Assembly: GCA_025934635.1 (NCBI GenBank)
Contig: JAICWX010000003.1
Span: 1 to 64,000, forward strand
Origin: Streptosporangiaceae bacterium
GTDB lineage: Bacteria; Actinomycetota; Actinomycetes; Streptosporangiales; Streptosporangiaceae
Length of the DNA: 64,000 bases
Direction: 5' to 3'
Part shown: piece by piece, positions 47,686-56,412 of the stretch
Numbering within the stretch: position 1 is the first letter of the stretch
How the letters are laid out: each line of letters opens with the position of its first letter
Position numbers and translations under genes: made by a program
The notes under the pieces: model-generated
Seen by the model: only the letters and a program-made list of their open reading frames with translations
Databases searched by the model: none
Told to the model about the DNA's origin: nothing

Positions 47686-50349
47686 ATGGCCCTTTCCCGG
47701 CGTCCGGCCCGCTCACGGCCCATCCGCCTGTTCCTGATCGGCATGTTCGCCGTGCCCCTGGTCTCCCTGGTGGCGCTGTATGCGTTCGCCGCGAGCACGA
47801 CGATCGCCAACGCCGTCACCGACCAGACCTACAACCAGGGCGTCAAGATCGTAGCCACCGGGTTCGGCGAGCTCACCCAGGGTCTGCCGCAGGAGCAGGC
47901 CGCGACCTACGTCTGGCTGAGCAGCGGCCGCCGGGTTCCGAACGCGTCCATGCTGGCGGCGCGCAAGGTCGTGGACGCGGGGTTCCTGGGCGCCAAGAAG
48001 GTGATGACGCCGGTACAGGGCCAGGAGGCCCCCAAGGCCCGGGCGGCGCAGGACGCCCTGTTCGCCGCCCTGGCCCAGATCGGCAAGACCCGGGCGGCCG
48101 TGGACGCGGGCACGATCAGCCCCATGGCCGCGTTCACGGCCTACAGCAACCTGGTCGACGACCAGTGGCGGTTCTACTTCTCCTCGAACGGCAAGGACGC
48201 CTCGTTCACCGACGTCTCGATCGGTGCCACCGACCTGTCCTACGCGATCCAGATGGGCAGCCGGGAGGCGGCCCTGGTGGGCGGCGCGCTGGCCGGCGGC
48301 GGCCAGCTGAGCGCCGCTGCCCAGCAGGAGTTCACCAGCACGGTCGCCCACCGGCGGGGGCTGATGGACGAGGGCATCGCGCTGCTGACTCCCGACCTCG
48401 CCGCCCCGTACACCGCCCTGGAAAGCACCCAGCAGTACCAGCAGTTCCAGGCGATGGAAGACCAGATCACGGCCAGCCCGGCCGGCCTGCCGCTCCCGGT
48501 GAACCCGACCGCCTGGCAGCAGGCCTCGGGCGGCTACCTGGCCGGCCTGGGCAAGGCCGAGCTCGACAGCGGCGCCAAGCTGGGCGCGATGAGCAACTCG
48601 CTCGCCAACCGCCTGGTCCTCGAGGCCGTCCTGGCCGGCGGCGTCGGCCTGCTCGCCGTCATCGCCTCGGTCTTCCTGCTGATCTGGTTCGGCCGCAAGG
48701 TCACCAGGGACATGACGCGGCTGAACGACAACGTCCGCGCCATGGCCGACGAACGGCTGCCGCGGGTGGTCGAGCGGCTCCGCCGCGGCGAGGAGGTGGA
48801 CGTGCTCGCCGAGTCCCCGGCCCCGGACACCAGCGCCATCTCCGAGGTCTCCCGGATCGCCGAGTCGTTCGCCACCGTGCAGGCCGCGGCCGTCACGGCC
48901 GCCGTCGACCAGGCCCAGCTGCGCAAGGGCATCAACCAGGTCTTCCTGAACATCTCCATGCGCAACCAGTCCCTGCTGCACCGGCAGCTGGGGATGCTGG
49001 ACTCGATGGAGCGGCGGACCAGCGAGCCGGAGGCGCTCGCCGACCTGTTCCGCATCGACCACCTCACCACCCGCATGCGCCGCCACGCCGAGGGCCTGAT
49101 CATCTTGTCGGGATCGGTGCCCGGCCGCGGCTGGCGCGACCCGGTACCGGTCGTCGACGTCATGCGGGCCGCGGTGGCCGAGGTGGAGGACTACGTCCGG
49201 GTCGACGTGAACAGCGAATCCGACGACCTGGTGGCCGGCAGCGCGGTCAGCGACGTCATCCACCTGATCGCCGAGCTCATCGAGAACGCCACCGTCTTCT
49301 CCCCGCCCAACACCAGGATCGAGGTCAGGGCCGAACGGGTCGGCACCGGCCTGGTCGCCGAGGTCGAAGACCGCGGCCTGGGCCTGTCCCCCACCGAACT
49401 CGCCGACATCAACCGGCGGCTGGCCAGCACGCCGGAGTTCGACCTGGCCCGCAGCGATCAGCTCGGCCTGTACGTGGTCAGCCAGCTGGCCACCCGGCAC
49501 GACATCAAGGTCTCCCTGCGCCGGTCCGTGTACGGCGGCACCACGGCGGTGGTCCTGCTGCCGTTCGGCGTGATCGTCCGCGAGGAAGAGGCCCCGCCGG
49601 TCCGCAGTGACCAGGGCGGATGGATATCTGACAGCGGTCGCGCCCTGACTGGCCGGCACCGGCTGCCCGCCCCGAATCGCATGCTGGACCGCCCGCTGGA
49701 CCTGGACAGCGGGACTGGCCTGGACACCCGGAACGGCGCGGACACCCGGAACGGCGCGGACACCCGGATCGAGGCGTGGCCCGCGGCCGCCGACCCCTCC
49801 GGATCTTCCCCCGGGCCGGCCGCATCCCAGACCGCCCCGCTGGCGCCGTGGGAGATCGGGCCGCCGCCCACCCTGCCGACCGCCGCCAGGGCCGTGACGT
49901 CCGGTCCCCCGTGGGACACCGAGACGACGGATTCCTGGCCGGCCATAACGCCGGACAGGAACCCGGCCGGGAGCGGAGCACCGGCCGGCCTGGGCGATGC
50001 GTTCCGGCGTGAGCCGCCGCGTCCCGGCCGGACCGCCAGCGAGCCGCCGCTCCGCGGATCGCGTGAGCTCGAAGGGCCCGGCGCCGCGGCGTCGGAAAGC
50101 CACCTCGGCATGCCCATCCGGGTCCCGCAGGCCAGCCTGGCCCCGCAGTTGAAGAGCCAGCGCGACGCCCAGCCGCCGACGCCGCCGTGGGCCCCGCTGG
50201 GGACGGGGCACGAGGCACCCGAGGTCACGCCGCGCTCGCCGGAGGCGACGCGCAACATGCTGAGCCTGATGCAGCAGGGCTGGCGGCGCGGCCGCGTGGA
50301 CGATCTCGACCATCCCGAGGGCGCCCCGGGTAACGGAACTGACCGATAG
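47686..50349 (+). CDS. cvnA: Conservon sensor kinase CvnA (NIT-HAMP-HATPase)
   Basis: 887 residues. Helix 1 (about 14-36), an extracytoplasmic nitrate/nitrite-sensing-like (NIT) region (about 45-305), helix 2 (about 312-334), HAMP linker, a dimerisation region with candidate phospho-His H459 in RIDHLTTRMRRH, HATPase_c with N-box ELIENATVFSPP (about 525), then ~280 residues of disordered Pro/Ala-rich tail with 18-bp repeats. This is CvnA of the actinomycete conservons, which scaffold CvnB, CvnC and the GTPase CvnD at the membrane like a G-protein-coupled receptor system. ATG 47686 follows GAGG at good spacing. The full cvnABCD set follows. Confidence 0.94.
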   Translation: MALSRRPARSRPIRLFLIGMFAVPLVSLVALYAFAASTTIANAVTDQTYNQGVKIVATGFGELTQGLPQEQAATYVWLSSGRRVPNASMLAARKVVDAGFLGAKKVMTPVQGQEAPKARAAQDALFAALAQIGKTRAAVDAGTISPMAAFTAYSNLVDDQWRFYFSSNGKDASFTDVSIGATDLSYAIQMGSREAALVGGALAGGGQLSAAAQQEFTSTVAHRRGLMDEGIALLTPDLAAPYTALESTQQYQQFQAMEDQITASPAGLPLPVNPTAWQQASGGYLAGLGKAELDSGAKLGAMSNSLANRLVLEAVLAGGVGLLAVIASVFLLIWFGRKVTRDMTRLNDNVRAMADERLPRVVERLRRGEEVDVLAESPAPDTSAISEVSRIAESFATVQAAAVTAAVDQAQLRKGINQVFLNISMRNQSLLHRQLGMLDSMERRTSEPEALADLFRIDHLTTRMRRHAEGLIILSGSVPGRGWRDPVPVVDVMRAAVAEVEDYVRVDVNSESDDLVAGSAVSDVIHLIAELIENATVFSPPNTRIEVRAERVGTGLVAEVEDRGLGLSPTELADINRRLASTPEFDLARSDQLGLYVVSQLATRHDIKVSLRRSVYGGTTAVVLLPFGVIVREEEAPPVRSDQGGWISDSGRALTGRHRLPAPNRMLDRPLDLDSGTGLDTRNGADTRNGADTRIEAWPAAADPSGSSPGPAASQTAPLAPWEIGPPPTLPTAARAVTSGPPWDTETTDSWPAITPDRNPAGSGAPAGLGDAFRREPPRPGRTASEPPLRGSRELEGPGAAASESHLGMPIRVPQASLAPQLKSQRDAQPPTPPWAPLGTGHEAPEVTPRSPEATRNMLSLMQQGWRRGRVDDLDHPEGAPGNGTDR
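49723..49767 (+). repeat. 18-bp tandem repeat in CvnA tail
   Basis: GACACCCGGAACGGCGCG occurs at 49723 and 49741 exactly, with half a third copy at 49759. It encodes DTRNGA repeats in the disordered C-terminal tail. Confidence 0.9.
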
Positions 50350-50360
50350 CGAGGCTGGTA

Positions 50361-50780
50361 ATGACACAGACTGACACGACCGGACAGCTGAGCTGGCTGC
50401 TGGACAACCTCGTCAATCAGGTTGAGCACGTCCAGCAGGCACTGATCCTGTCCCGGGACGGCCTGGTGGTGGCCGCGTCCCGCGGCCTGACGGCCGAGGA
50501 CAGCGAGCACCTGTCGGCCCTGGCGGCCGGCATGCAGAGCCTGGCCCGCGGCACCGGCAGGCAGTTCCACGGCGGCGAGGTGCGGCAGACCATCATCGAG
50601 ATGGAGTCCGCCTTCCTGTTCGTCATCGCGGCCGGGAAGGGGACCTGCCTGGCCGTGCTGACGTCCGCCGACCCGAACGTCGGCCTCATCGCCTACGAGA
50701 TGGCCATGCTGGTCCGGCGGATGGGCAAGTACCTCGACGCCGAGCCGCGATTTCCTGATCATGAAATAGCCGCGGAGTGA
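50361..50780 (+). CDS. cvnB: Conservon roadblock/LC7 protein CvnB
   Basis: 139 residues of the roadblock/LC7 (MglB-like) fold: LSWLLDNLVNQVEHVQQALILSRDGLVVAAS, then GKGTCLAVLTSADPNVGLIAYEMAML. In conservons this protein dimerises and bridges the sensor and the GTPase. ATG 50361 is 11 bp after cvnA with GAGG upstream; its stop overlaps cvnC (GTGA). Confidence 0.95.
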   Translation: MTQTDTTGQLSWLLDNLVNQVEHVQQALILSRDGLVVAASRGLTAEDSEHLSALAAGMQSLARGTGRQFHGGEVRQTIIEMESAFLFVIAAGKGTCLAVLTSADPNVGLIAYEMAMLVRRMGKYLDAEPRFPDHEIAAE

Positions 50781-51160
50781 CTGGCCACGACGGTTACGGG
50801 GACCGCTGGTTCGACCGGGAGGCCGGGCCGGTGGTCCGGCCCTACGCCCTGACCAAGGGCCGGACCCTGCCGAGCGGCGGGGCGACCTTCGGCCTGATCG
50901 ACGTCGTGGTCGCGACCAGCGAGCGGCCGCCGGCGCACTTCCGTCCCGGCCCGGAGCACCGGCGGATCCTGAACATGTGCCGTCGGCCCACGCCCGTCGT
51001 CGACCTGACCTCGGAGATCGACCTCCCCCTGGGGGTCGTCCGGGTCCTGCTCGGCGACCTCACCAGCGAGGGAATGCTCCGGGTGCTCTCCACCCAGAAG
51101 CAACCAGTCACTGATCAGCGGCTCTTGAGGATGGTGCTCGATGGACTTGAATCGCTTTGA
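50777..51160 (+). CDS. cvnC: Conservon DUF742 protein CvnC
   Basis: 127 residues, DUF742: RPYALTKGRT near the N-terminus and the winged-helix-like LPLGVVRVLLGDLTSEGMLRV. It is the third member of every cvn cluster and probably links CvnB and CvnD. GTG start overlaps the cvnB stop by 4 bp; its 3' end overlaps cvnD by 20 bp. Confidence 0.95.
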   Translation: MTGHDGYGDRWFDREAGPVVRPYALTKGRTLPSGGATFGLIDVVVATSERPPAHFRPGPEHRRILNMCRRPTPVVDLTSEIDLPLGVVRVLLGDLTSEGMLRVLSTQKQPVTDQRLLRMVLDGLESL

Positions 51161-51761
51161 GGGCGCCCATCCCTCACCCCGGCCGGGCGGCGCCGTCCCG
51201 GCGACCGCCAAGATCCTCATCTCGGGGGGCTTCGGCGTCGGGAAAACCACCCTGGTCGGGACGATCAGCGAGATCAGGCCGCTGCGGACCGAGGAGCCGC
51301 TGAGCGACCGCAGCGTCGGCATCGACGACACCCGCGGGGTGAGCGCGAAGACCACCACCACCGTGGCCATGGACTTCGGCCGGATCAGCTTCCCGTCCGA
51401 CCTGGTGCTGTACCTGTTCGGCACGCCCGGCCAGGAGCGTTTCTGGTTCATGTGGGATGAGCTGGCCATCGGCGCCGTCGGGGCCGTGATCTTGGCCGAC
51501 ACCCGGCGCGTGGCCGACTGCTTCGCCTCGATCGACTACTTCGAGCGGAACGGGACGCCGTTCGCCATCGCGGTCAACTGCTTCGACGGCGCCCCCCGGT
51601 TCGAGCCGGACGACATCAGGATCGCGCTGAGCCTGGCGCCCGAGGTGCCGATCGTGCTGTGCGACGCGCGGGACCGGGAATCGGTCAAGAAGGTACTGGT
51701 CAACCTGGTCCGGTACGTGATGCAGACGAACAACCGGCGGAACCAGGCCACCCTCGCCTGA
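51141..51761 (+). CDS. cvnD: Conservon Ras-like GTPase CvnD
   Basis: 206 residues. P-loop GGFGVGKTT (29-37), switch I region TRGVSAKTTTTVAMDFG, switch II FGTPGQERFWFMW, and NCFD in place of the canonical NKxD base-specificity motif, as usual in this subfamily. It is the G-protein of the conservon, cycling with CvnA/B/C at the membrane. The start overlaps cvnC by 20 bp. No cytochrome P450, a frequent fifth conservon gene, follows; the next gene is an antiporter. Confidence 0.95.
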   Translation: MDLNRFEGAHPSPRPGGAVPATAKILISGGFGVGKTTLVGTISEIRPLRTEEPLSDRSVGIDDTRGVSAKTTTTVAMDFGRISFPSDLVLYLFGTPGQERFWFMWDELAIGAVGAVILADTRRVADCFASIDYFERNGTPFAIAVNCFDGAPRFEPDDIRIALSLAPEVPIVLCDARDRESVKKVLVNLVRYVMQTNNRRNQATLA

Positions 51762-51783
51762 TCCAGCACGGGCTACCCTGGCC

Positions 51784-53439
51784 GTGGGGGTGCTCGTGCT
51801 GGATCTGCTCGCGTTCATTCTCGCGGCCGTCGCCGTCATCGTCGCGCTGCAGTACCTGGCCGACCGGACCGGGCTGCCGGCCGCGGCCCTGCTCACCGTG
51901 GCCGGGCTGGTGTACGCGGTGCTGCCCGGGCCGAACCTGACGCTCGACCCGCACGTGATCTTGACCTTCGTCATCCCGCCGCTGATCTACAGCGCCGCAC
52001 TCAATTCCTCGCTGCTGGCCATCCGGGCCAACCTGCGCACCGTCATCAGCCTGTCGATCGGGCTGGTGCTGGCGACCGCGCTGGTCACCGGGGTCGGGAT
52101 GGACCTGCTGGTGCCCGGGGTGGGGCTGGCGGCGGGCGTCGCCCTCGGCGCCGCGCTGTCCCCGACCGATCCGGTGGCGGCGCTGGCGGTGGGCGGCCGG
52201 GCCGGCCTGCCGGCCAAGCTCATCACCATCATCGAGGGCGAGGGCCTGCTCAACGACGCCACTGCGCTGACCACGCTGACGGTGGCGGTCACCGCCGCGA
52301 CCAGCGGCGGCTTCTCGCTCGGGGACGCGGTGGCGCGCTTCGCGCTGGCGGCGGCGGGCGGCCTGCTGTCCGGCGTGGTCGTCGCGGTCGTGGTCCGCCT
52401 GCTGCTGTCGGCCGTCCGCGATCCGCTGCTGGTCAACGGGATCTCACTCGGCACGCCGTTCGCGGCCTACCTGCTCGGAGAGGAACTGCACGTCTCCGGC
52501 GTGCTGGCGGTCGCGGTGGCCGGCCTGATGGTCGGCCACAACACGCCGCGGTTCACCTCCGGCGCCAGCCGCCTGCAGGCCACCGCGGTCTGGCACCTGG
52601 CCGACTTCCTGCTCCAGGGGTTCGTGTTCCTGCTGATCGGGCAGCAGATCGTGCCGGTCGTGCGCGGCCTGAAGGCATACCCCACGGCCACGCTCTGGTC
52701 GGCGGCGGCGGTCAGCGTCGGCGTGGTCCTGCTGCTGCGCCCGCTGTGGCTGGCCCTGACCCAGGCCCTGCCGCGCGCCGTACAGCGACGGCGCGGCCGC
52801 CAGGCGTCCCAGGACGGCGACTCGTCCCTGTCCGGCCGGGAGATAATCGTGCTGAGCTGGGCCGGCACCCGCGGCGTGATCAGCCTGGCCGCTGTCTTCA
52901 CCATCCCGCTCACCACGTCCGACGGGCGCCCCTTCCCCGGCCGTGACCTGCTGCTGTTCTGCGCCTTCCTGGCCGTGCTGGTCACCCTGATCGGCCAGGG
53001 CCTCACCTTCGGCCCGGTCGCGCGGGTGCTGCGCGTCCGGGCCGACCTCGCCGACGCGGCCCTGGTCCGGACCCAGGCCCGGGCCGCGGCGGTCCAGGCT
53101 GGCCTGGCCCGGCTGGATCAGATCGCCGCCGACGACGACATGCTCGGGGAGGCCGTGCCCGTCCCGGCCCTGGACGCGCTGCGGACCAGCCTGGAGCATA
53201 AGGCCCGGCGCTACCGGCAGCTGCTCGGGCGGCTCGAGGAGGCCGGCGAGGACGCGGTCCCGGCGGCCACTCCCGGCTACCAGGTTGCCGTGCGGGCCCG
53301 GCGGGCCGTCATCGACGCCCAGCGCGAGGAACTCCTGCGCTGGCGCGACGCCGGCCACCTGCCCGACGCCAGCCTGCGCAAGCTGGAACGCGAGCTCGAC
53401 CACGAGGAACGCACGCTCCCCCCGCAAGAGAGTCACTGA
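51784..53439 (+). CDS. CPA1-family Na+/H+ antiporter
   Basis: 551 residues. About 12 helices occupy residues 1-395; the ion-binding motifs are LSPTDPVAALAV and EGEGLLNDATAL, the CPA1/NhaP signature. The C-terminal ~150 residues are a charged cytoplasmic tail rich in coiled-coil-like repeats (RRAVIDAQREELLRWRD). It exchanges Na+ or K+ for protons. The start may be GTG 51784 or GTG 51796, the latter with GGGGG 5 bp upstream. It is 22 bp after cvnD and could be read through with the conservon. Confidence 0.92.
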   Translation: MGVLVLDLLAFILAAVAVIVALQYLADRTGLPAAALLTVAGLVYAVLPGPNLTLDPHVILTFVIPPLIYSAALNSSLLAIRANLRTVISLSIGLVLATALVTGVGMDLLVPGVGLAAGVALGAALSPTDPVAALAVGGRAGLPAKLITIIEGEGLLNDATALTTLTVAVTAATSGGFSLGDAVARFALAAAGGLLSGVVVAVVVRLLLSAVRDPLLVNGISLGTPFAAYLLGEELHVSGVLAVAVAGLMVGHNTPRFTSGASRLQATAVWHLADFLLQGFVFLLIGQQIVPVVRGLKAYPTATLWSAAAVSVGVVLLLRPLWLALTQALPRAVQRRRGRQASQDGDSSLSGREIIVLSWAGTRGVISLAAVFTIPLTTSDGRPFPGRDLLLFCAFLAVLVTLIGQGLTFGPVARVLRVRADLADAALVRTQARAAAVQAGLARLDQIAADDDMLGEAVPVPALDALRTSLEHKARRYRQLLGRLEEAGEDAVPAATPGYQVAVRARRAVIDAQREELLRWRDAGHLPDASLRKLERELDHEERTLPPQESH

Positions 53440-53471
53440 CCGGTGCTGGTGGTCCGGTGGAGGCGCCCCGA

Positions 53472-55709
53472 TCAGCTCGCCACCGGGACCGGGGCCGCGG
53501 CATCCGCCCGGGCCAGCTGCCCCTGGACCACAGGGAGCCATCCGGTGATCGTGGTGCCCTGACTGGGCTCGGAACGGACGTCCAGCGTGCCGCCGTGCGC
53601 GGCCAGCCGGTCCGTCATGCCCTGGAGCCCGGAGCCGGCCCGCAGCCCCTCGGCCGGCAGTCCCGCCCCGTCATCGCTGATCGAGAACTCCAGGCCCTCC
53701 TCGTTCCCGGCCAGCCGGATAATCGCCCGCGTGGCCCGGGCGTGCTTGGCCACGTTCTGCAGCGCCTCCAGCGCGCAGAAGTACACCGTGCTCTCCATGT
53801 CCGGCGAGTAGCGCTCGACCTGGCCCGCCTCCAGGACGACGGGCACCGGGCTCCGGTTCACCTGCGCGCGCAGCGCCGCGACCAGGCCCTGGTCGGCCAG
53901 CAGCGGCGGGTAGATACCCCGGGCCAGCGCCCGCAGGTCGTCCAGCGCGGCGCTGAGCTGCGCCTTCAGGTCGGGGATGGCCTGCCGGACCAGGCCGGGG
54001 TCGTCGGCCGCCTCGGCCAGCAGCCCTAGGTGGATAGACAGCGCGATCAGCTGCTGCTGGGCCCCGTCGTGCAGGTTCCGCTCGATCTTGCGCCGTTCGG
54101 CGTCCTGCGCCTCGACCAGCCGCCGCCGCGACGCGCGGAGCTCGTCGATGGTGGCCCGCAGCTCGGCGGTGAGCTGGGCGTTGCGCATGACCAGCCCGGC
54201 CTGGGAGGCCAGGTGCTGCAGCAGGCCGTCCTCGGCGCTGGTCAGCGCCTCCTCGCGCGGCTTGGTGAGGGAGATCGCGCCGAGCAGGTCATCGCCGTGC
54301 CGGACCGGCACCACCCGGGTTCCGGGATCCTCGGGCCCGAGGACCGGCAGGCCGGTAGCGCCATCGGAAGCACCGTCCACCGAGACACCGTTCACTGAAG
54401 CCCCGTTCACCGAGGGTCCGTCCAGCCGCGCCGCCGCGGACGGCATCAAACCGTCCGGCCAGATCGCGCTCGGCCGCAGCTCGGCACCGACCCGGATCCA
54501 CGCCTCGACTCGGGTAGCCCCGGACGCCCCGGCCAGCAGCGCCACCATCCGGTCGAGGGCCTCGCGCAGGTCGAGTTGCCCCGCCATGTCGGCCGCGAAG
54601 TCGGACAGGACCTGGTAGGGCGTGGCCCGCACGCCGTAGACCAGCCGGTTGACCAGCCGGCTGGTCCGCTGCCGCAGCGGCTGGAACACCAGGGCGATCA
54701 CGACGGCCGCCGCGATGGTCAGGGCCGGATGGCTGCCGCTGCCCGCCAGCGTACCGAAACCGAGGACGAAGGCCGCGTACACGGCGGTCACGCCGGCCGA
54801 CAGCAGGGTGAACAGCAGCGCCCGGCTGATGATCACGTCGATGTCGAACAGCCGCCGCCGCAGGATCGCGATCGCCGTGGCCACCGGGATGGCGAGGAAC
54901 ACCAGGAACGGGGTGGCGGTGAACGGCACGCTCTCCCACAGCGTGCCGGCCTGGCCGAACGCGACGGCCAGGCCGGCGACGACCTGGGTAAGCAGCACCC
55001 CGGCGAGAGCCAGCGCCAGCCACTTCAACTGCTGGCGCAGCCGCTGGTCGCCGCGCCGGTACCGGATCACCAGCGAGACCACCGCGGCCCCCAGCACCAG
55101 CGGGAACACCAGGGTCAGCGCGTTCAGGGTGCCGAGCCCGGCCACCGGCCGCAGCGACCGGACCGCCAGCGGGTTCGGGTAGGACAAGGAAATACCACCC
55201 ACCGCGGGCAGCGCCACCTGCCGGGTGCTGACCACGAACGAGACCAGGCTCAGGCCGGTCAGCACCCGGCCGGTCACGGCGGCCGGACGCCAGCGGGGCG
55301 ACGGCAGCCGGCCGGTCGGGAAGACCAGGAAGACCGCGGCCAGGCCCATGGCCTGGAGCACGAAGACGGCCTCGGACAGCGCCCCGACCGTGCCCGCGGC
55401 CGGGAGCGCGCCGGGATGCGCCTTGGCGCCGTAGATCGCGTAGGCCGAACCGGTCATCACGACGGTGGTCGCCGTACCCTCGGCCAGCATGAGCCAGCCC
55501 ACCAGGTTGCCCCCCGCCCGGCGCACGATCAGCGCGCCGAGCGCGGCGTAGGCGATCGTCCCGCCCACCGCGCCGAGATTGCCGGCCGCGTCGGTCGGGG
55601 CCAGCGAGCTCCACTCCAGCACGGTCAGTACCAGCCCGGCCAGCGCGACGAGCACGGTCGCGGCCAGCGCGGCGGTAACGCCCCGGGTCGGCCCGGCGGG
55701 CCGGTTCAC
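53472..55709 (-). CDS. Orphan sensor histidine kinase (membrane-GAF-HisKA_3)
   Basis: 745 residues. About ten membrane helices (1-390), a GAF domain (about 420-520) interrupted by a 15-bp-repeat linker (SVNGASVNGVSVDGAS), then HisKA_3 with H547 in ERNLHDGAQQQ and HATPase_c (N-box ALEALQNVAKHA; DDGAGLPAEG). No response regulator is in reach on either side, so its partner is elsewhere. The GTG start overlaps the stop of the small membrane-protein gene by 4 bp (GTGA). The layout resembles actinomycete NarL-pathway kinases with a large membrane sensor. Confidence 0.9.
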   Translation of the reverse strand: MNRPAGPTRGVTAALAATVLVALAGLVLTVLEWSSLAPTDAAGNLGAVGGTIAYAALGALIVRRAGGNLVGWLMLAEGTATTVVMTGSAYAIYGAKAHPGALPAAGTVGALSEAVFVLQAMGLAAVFLVFPTGRLPSPRWRPAAVTGRVLTGLSLVSFVVSTRQVALPAVGGISLSYPNPLAVRSLRPVAGLGTLNALTLVFPLVLGAAVVSLVIRYRRGDQRLRQQLKWLALALAGVLLTQVVAGLAVAFGQAGTLWESVPFTATPFLVFLAIPVATAIAILRRRLFDIDVIISRALLFTLLSAGVTAVYAAFVLGFGTLAGSGSHPALTIAAAVVIALVFQPLRQRTSRLVNRLVYGVRATPYQVLSDFAADMAGQLDLREALDRMVALLAGASGATRVEAWIRVGAELRPSAIWPDGLMPSAAARLDGPSVNGASVNGVSVDGASDGATGLPVLGPEDPGTRVVPVRHGDDLLGAISLTKPREEALTSAEDGLLQHLASQAGLVMRNAQLTAELRATIDELRASRRRLVEAQDAERRKIERNLHDGAQQQLIALSIHLGLLAEAADDPGLVRQAIPDLKAQLSAALDDLRALARGIYPPLLADQGLVAALRAQVNRSPVPVVLEAGQVERYSPDMESTVYFCALEALQNVAKHARATRAIIRLAGNEEGLEFSISDDGAGLPAEGLRAGSGLQGMTDRLAAHGGTLDVRSEPSQGTTITGWLPVVQGQLARADAAAPVPVAS
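54371..54415 (-). repeat. 15-bp tandem repeat in orphan kinase
   Basis: Three 15-bp units (54371, 54386, 54401) of the type CACCGTTCACTGAAG encode SVNGA repeats inside the GAF domain region. Each differs from the next at a few positions. Confidence 0.85.
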
Positions 55710-55912
55710 CGCCGGCGCACCAGGACGTACTGCACCCCGGCGCTGGCCGCGATGAGCAGGCCGTCGCCGTAGCTGAACACGCCCAGCCCCGCCAGGAAGA
55801 TCTGCACCGCCACGGCCAGCAGGAACACCAGCAGCCCCCAGCGGTAGGCGGTGACGGCCCAGCGCGCTCGCGGCCTGGCCGCCTGATCGCGGTCTTGCAC
55901 CGTGGTCGCCAT
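55706..55912 (-). CDS. Small membrane protein, possibly truncated DUF6220
   Basis: 68 residues with two helices. The first, WGLLVFLLAVAVQIFLAGLGVF, matches the VQxFLAGLGVF block of DUF6220 proteins, but those are about 120-130 residues with a conserved His-containing second half that is missing here; after SYGDG the sequence ends in GVQYVLVRRR. It may be a natural short variant or a deleted copy. AGGTGATCTAG upstream gives a good ribosome site within the stop of the SnoaL-like gene, and its own stop overlaps the kinase start. Probably a translated link in that operon. Confidence 0.7.
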   Translation of the reverse strand: MATTVQDRDQAARPRARWAVTAYRWGLLVFLLAVAVQIFLAGLGVFSYGDGLLIAASAGVQYVLVRRR

Positions 55913-56323
55913 CTAGATCACCTGCCGTAGCGCCGGGGCGCCGAGCTGGCCGAGCACGGCGAGCAGGTCGGCGGTGCACCAGTGTTCGGCGAACCTTCCG
56001 TCGGGTCCGGCCCGGACGATGTGCAGGCAGGCGAACTCGACCGCCCGGCCGGTGGCGGCATGCGTGCCGTAGGCGGTGATCCGCTGCGCCACCTGGTCAT
56101 CCGCGGTGAACTCGTCTTCCACGATGGCGTGGAAGTCTGGGAAGATGCGGTGAGTACGGGACAGCCAGTCCCGCAGGCTCGCCAGGCCTGGCGCGAGCTC
56201 GCCGCCGGGAATGTGGTGAGTGCAGGTGGGGGACATGAGTTCGGTTGCGACTGCGAGATCGCCCTGGTTGAGAACTTCCTCGATCAGGCGCCGCGCGCGG
56301 GTCCGAAGATCTTCTGGTGCCAT
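55913..56323 (-). CDS. SnoaL-like ester cyclase family protein
   Basis: 136 residues, the size of SnoaL-like cone proteins. Visible family features are TRARRLIEEVLNQGDLAVATELMSPTCTHHIPG and RTHRIFPDFHAIVEDEF. Members include polyketide cyclases and many of unknown substrate. ATG 56323 gives the family N-terminus. The next gene starts immediately after its stop, so it heads a three-gene operon with the small membrane protein and the orphan kinase, an unusual grouping. Confidence 0.88.
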   Translation of the reverse strand: MAPEDLRTRARRLIEEVLNQGDLAVATELMSPTCTHHIPGGELAPGLASLRDWLSRTHRIFPDFHAIVEDEFTADDQVAQRITAYGTHAATGRAVEFACLHIVRAGPDGRFAEHWCTADLLAVLGQLGAPALRQVI

Positions 56324-56368
56324 GGGGCCTAGCCTGCGGCTGGACGACCCTGGCCGACAGGACGAGCG

Positions 56369-56388
56369 CTCCCCGTTCACTCCCCGTT
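56369..56388. repeat. Direct repeat CTCCCCGTT, 11-bp period
   Basis: Two exact 9-mers at 56369-56377 and 56380-56388, start to start 11 bp, in the 89-bp gap between divergent SnoaL-like and XRE genes. The layout resembles SARP-type heptamer boxes next to a -10, but no SARP is in the window; the XRE protein could be the binder. Confidence 0.45.
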
Positions 56389-56412
56389 TGGGCGACGCGG
56401 GCTTGAGGGACC

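Noticed and set aside
45951..47819. Long antisense frame over the MFS gene extending into the cvnA promoter zone
   Set aside because: No family similarity; the MFS motif A and helix pattern on the plus strand are clear.
53472..55979. Longer version of the orphan kinase starting at 55979
   Set aside because: The added ~90 residues are Arg/Ala-rich and overlap the small membrane-protein gene out of frame; GTG 55709 fits the operon.
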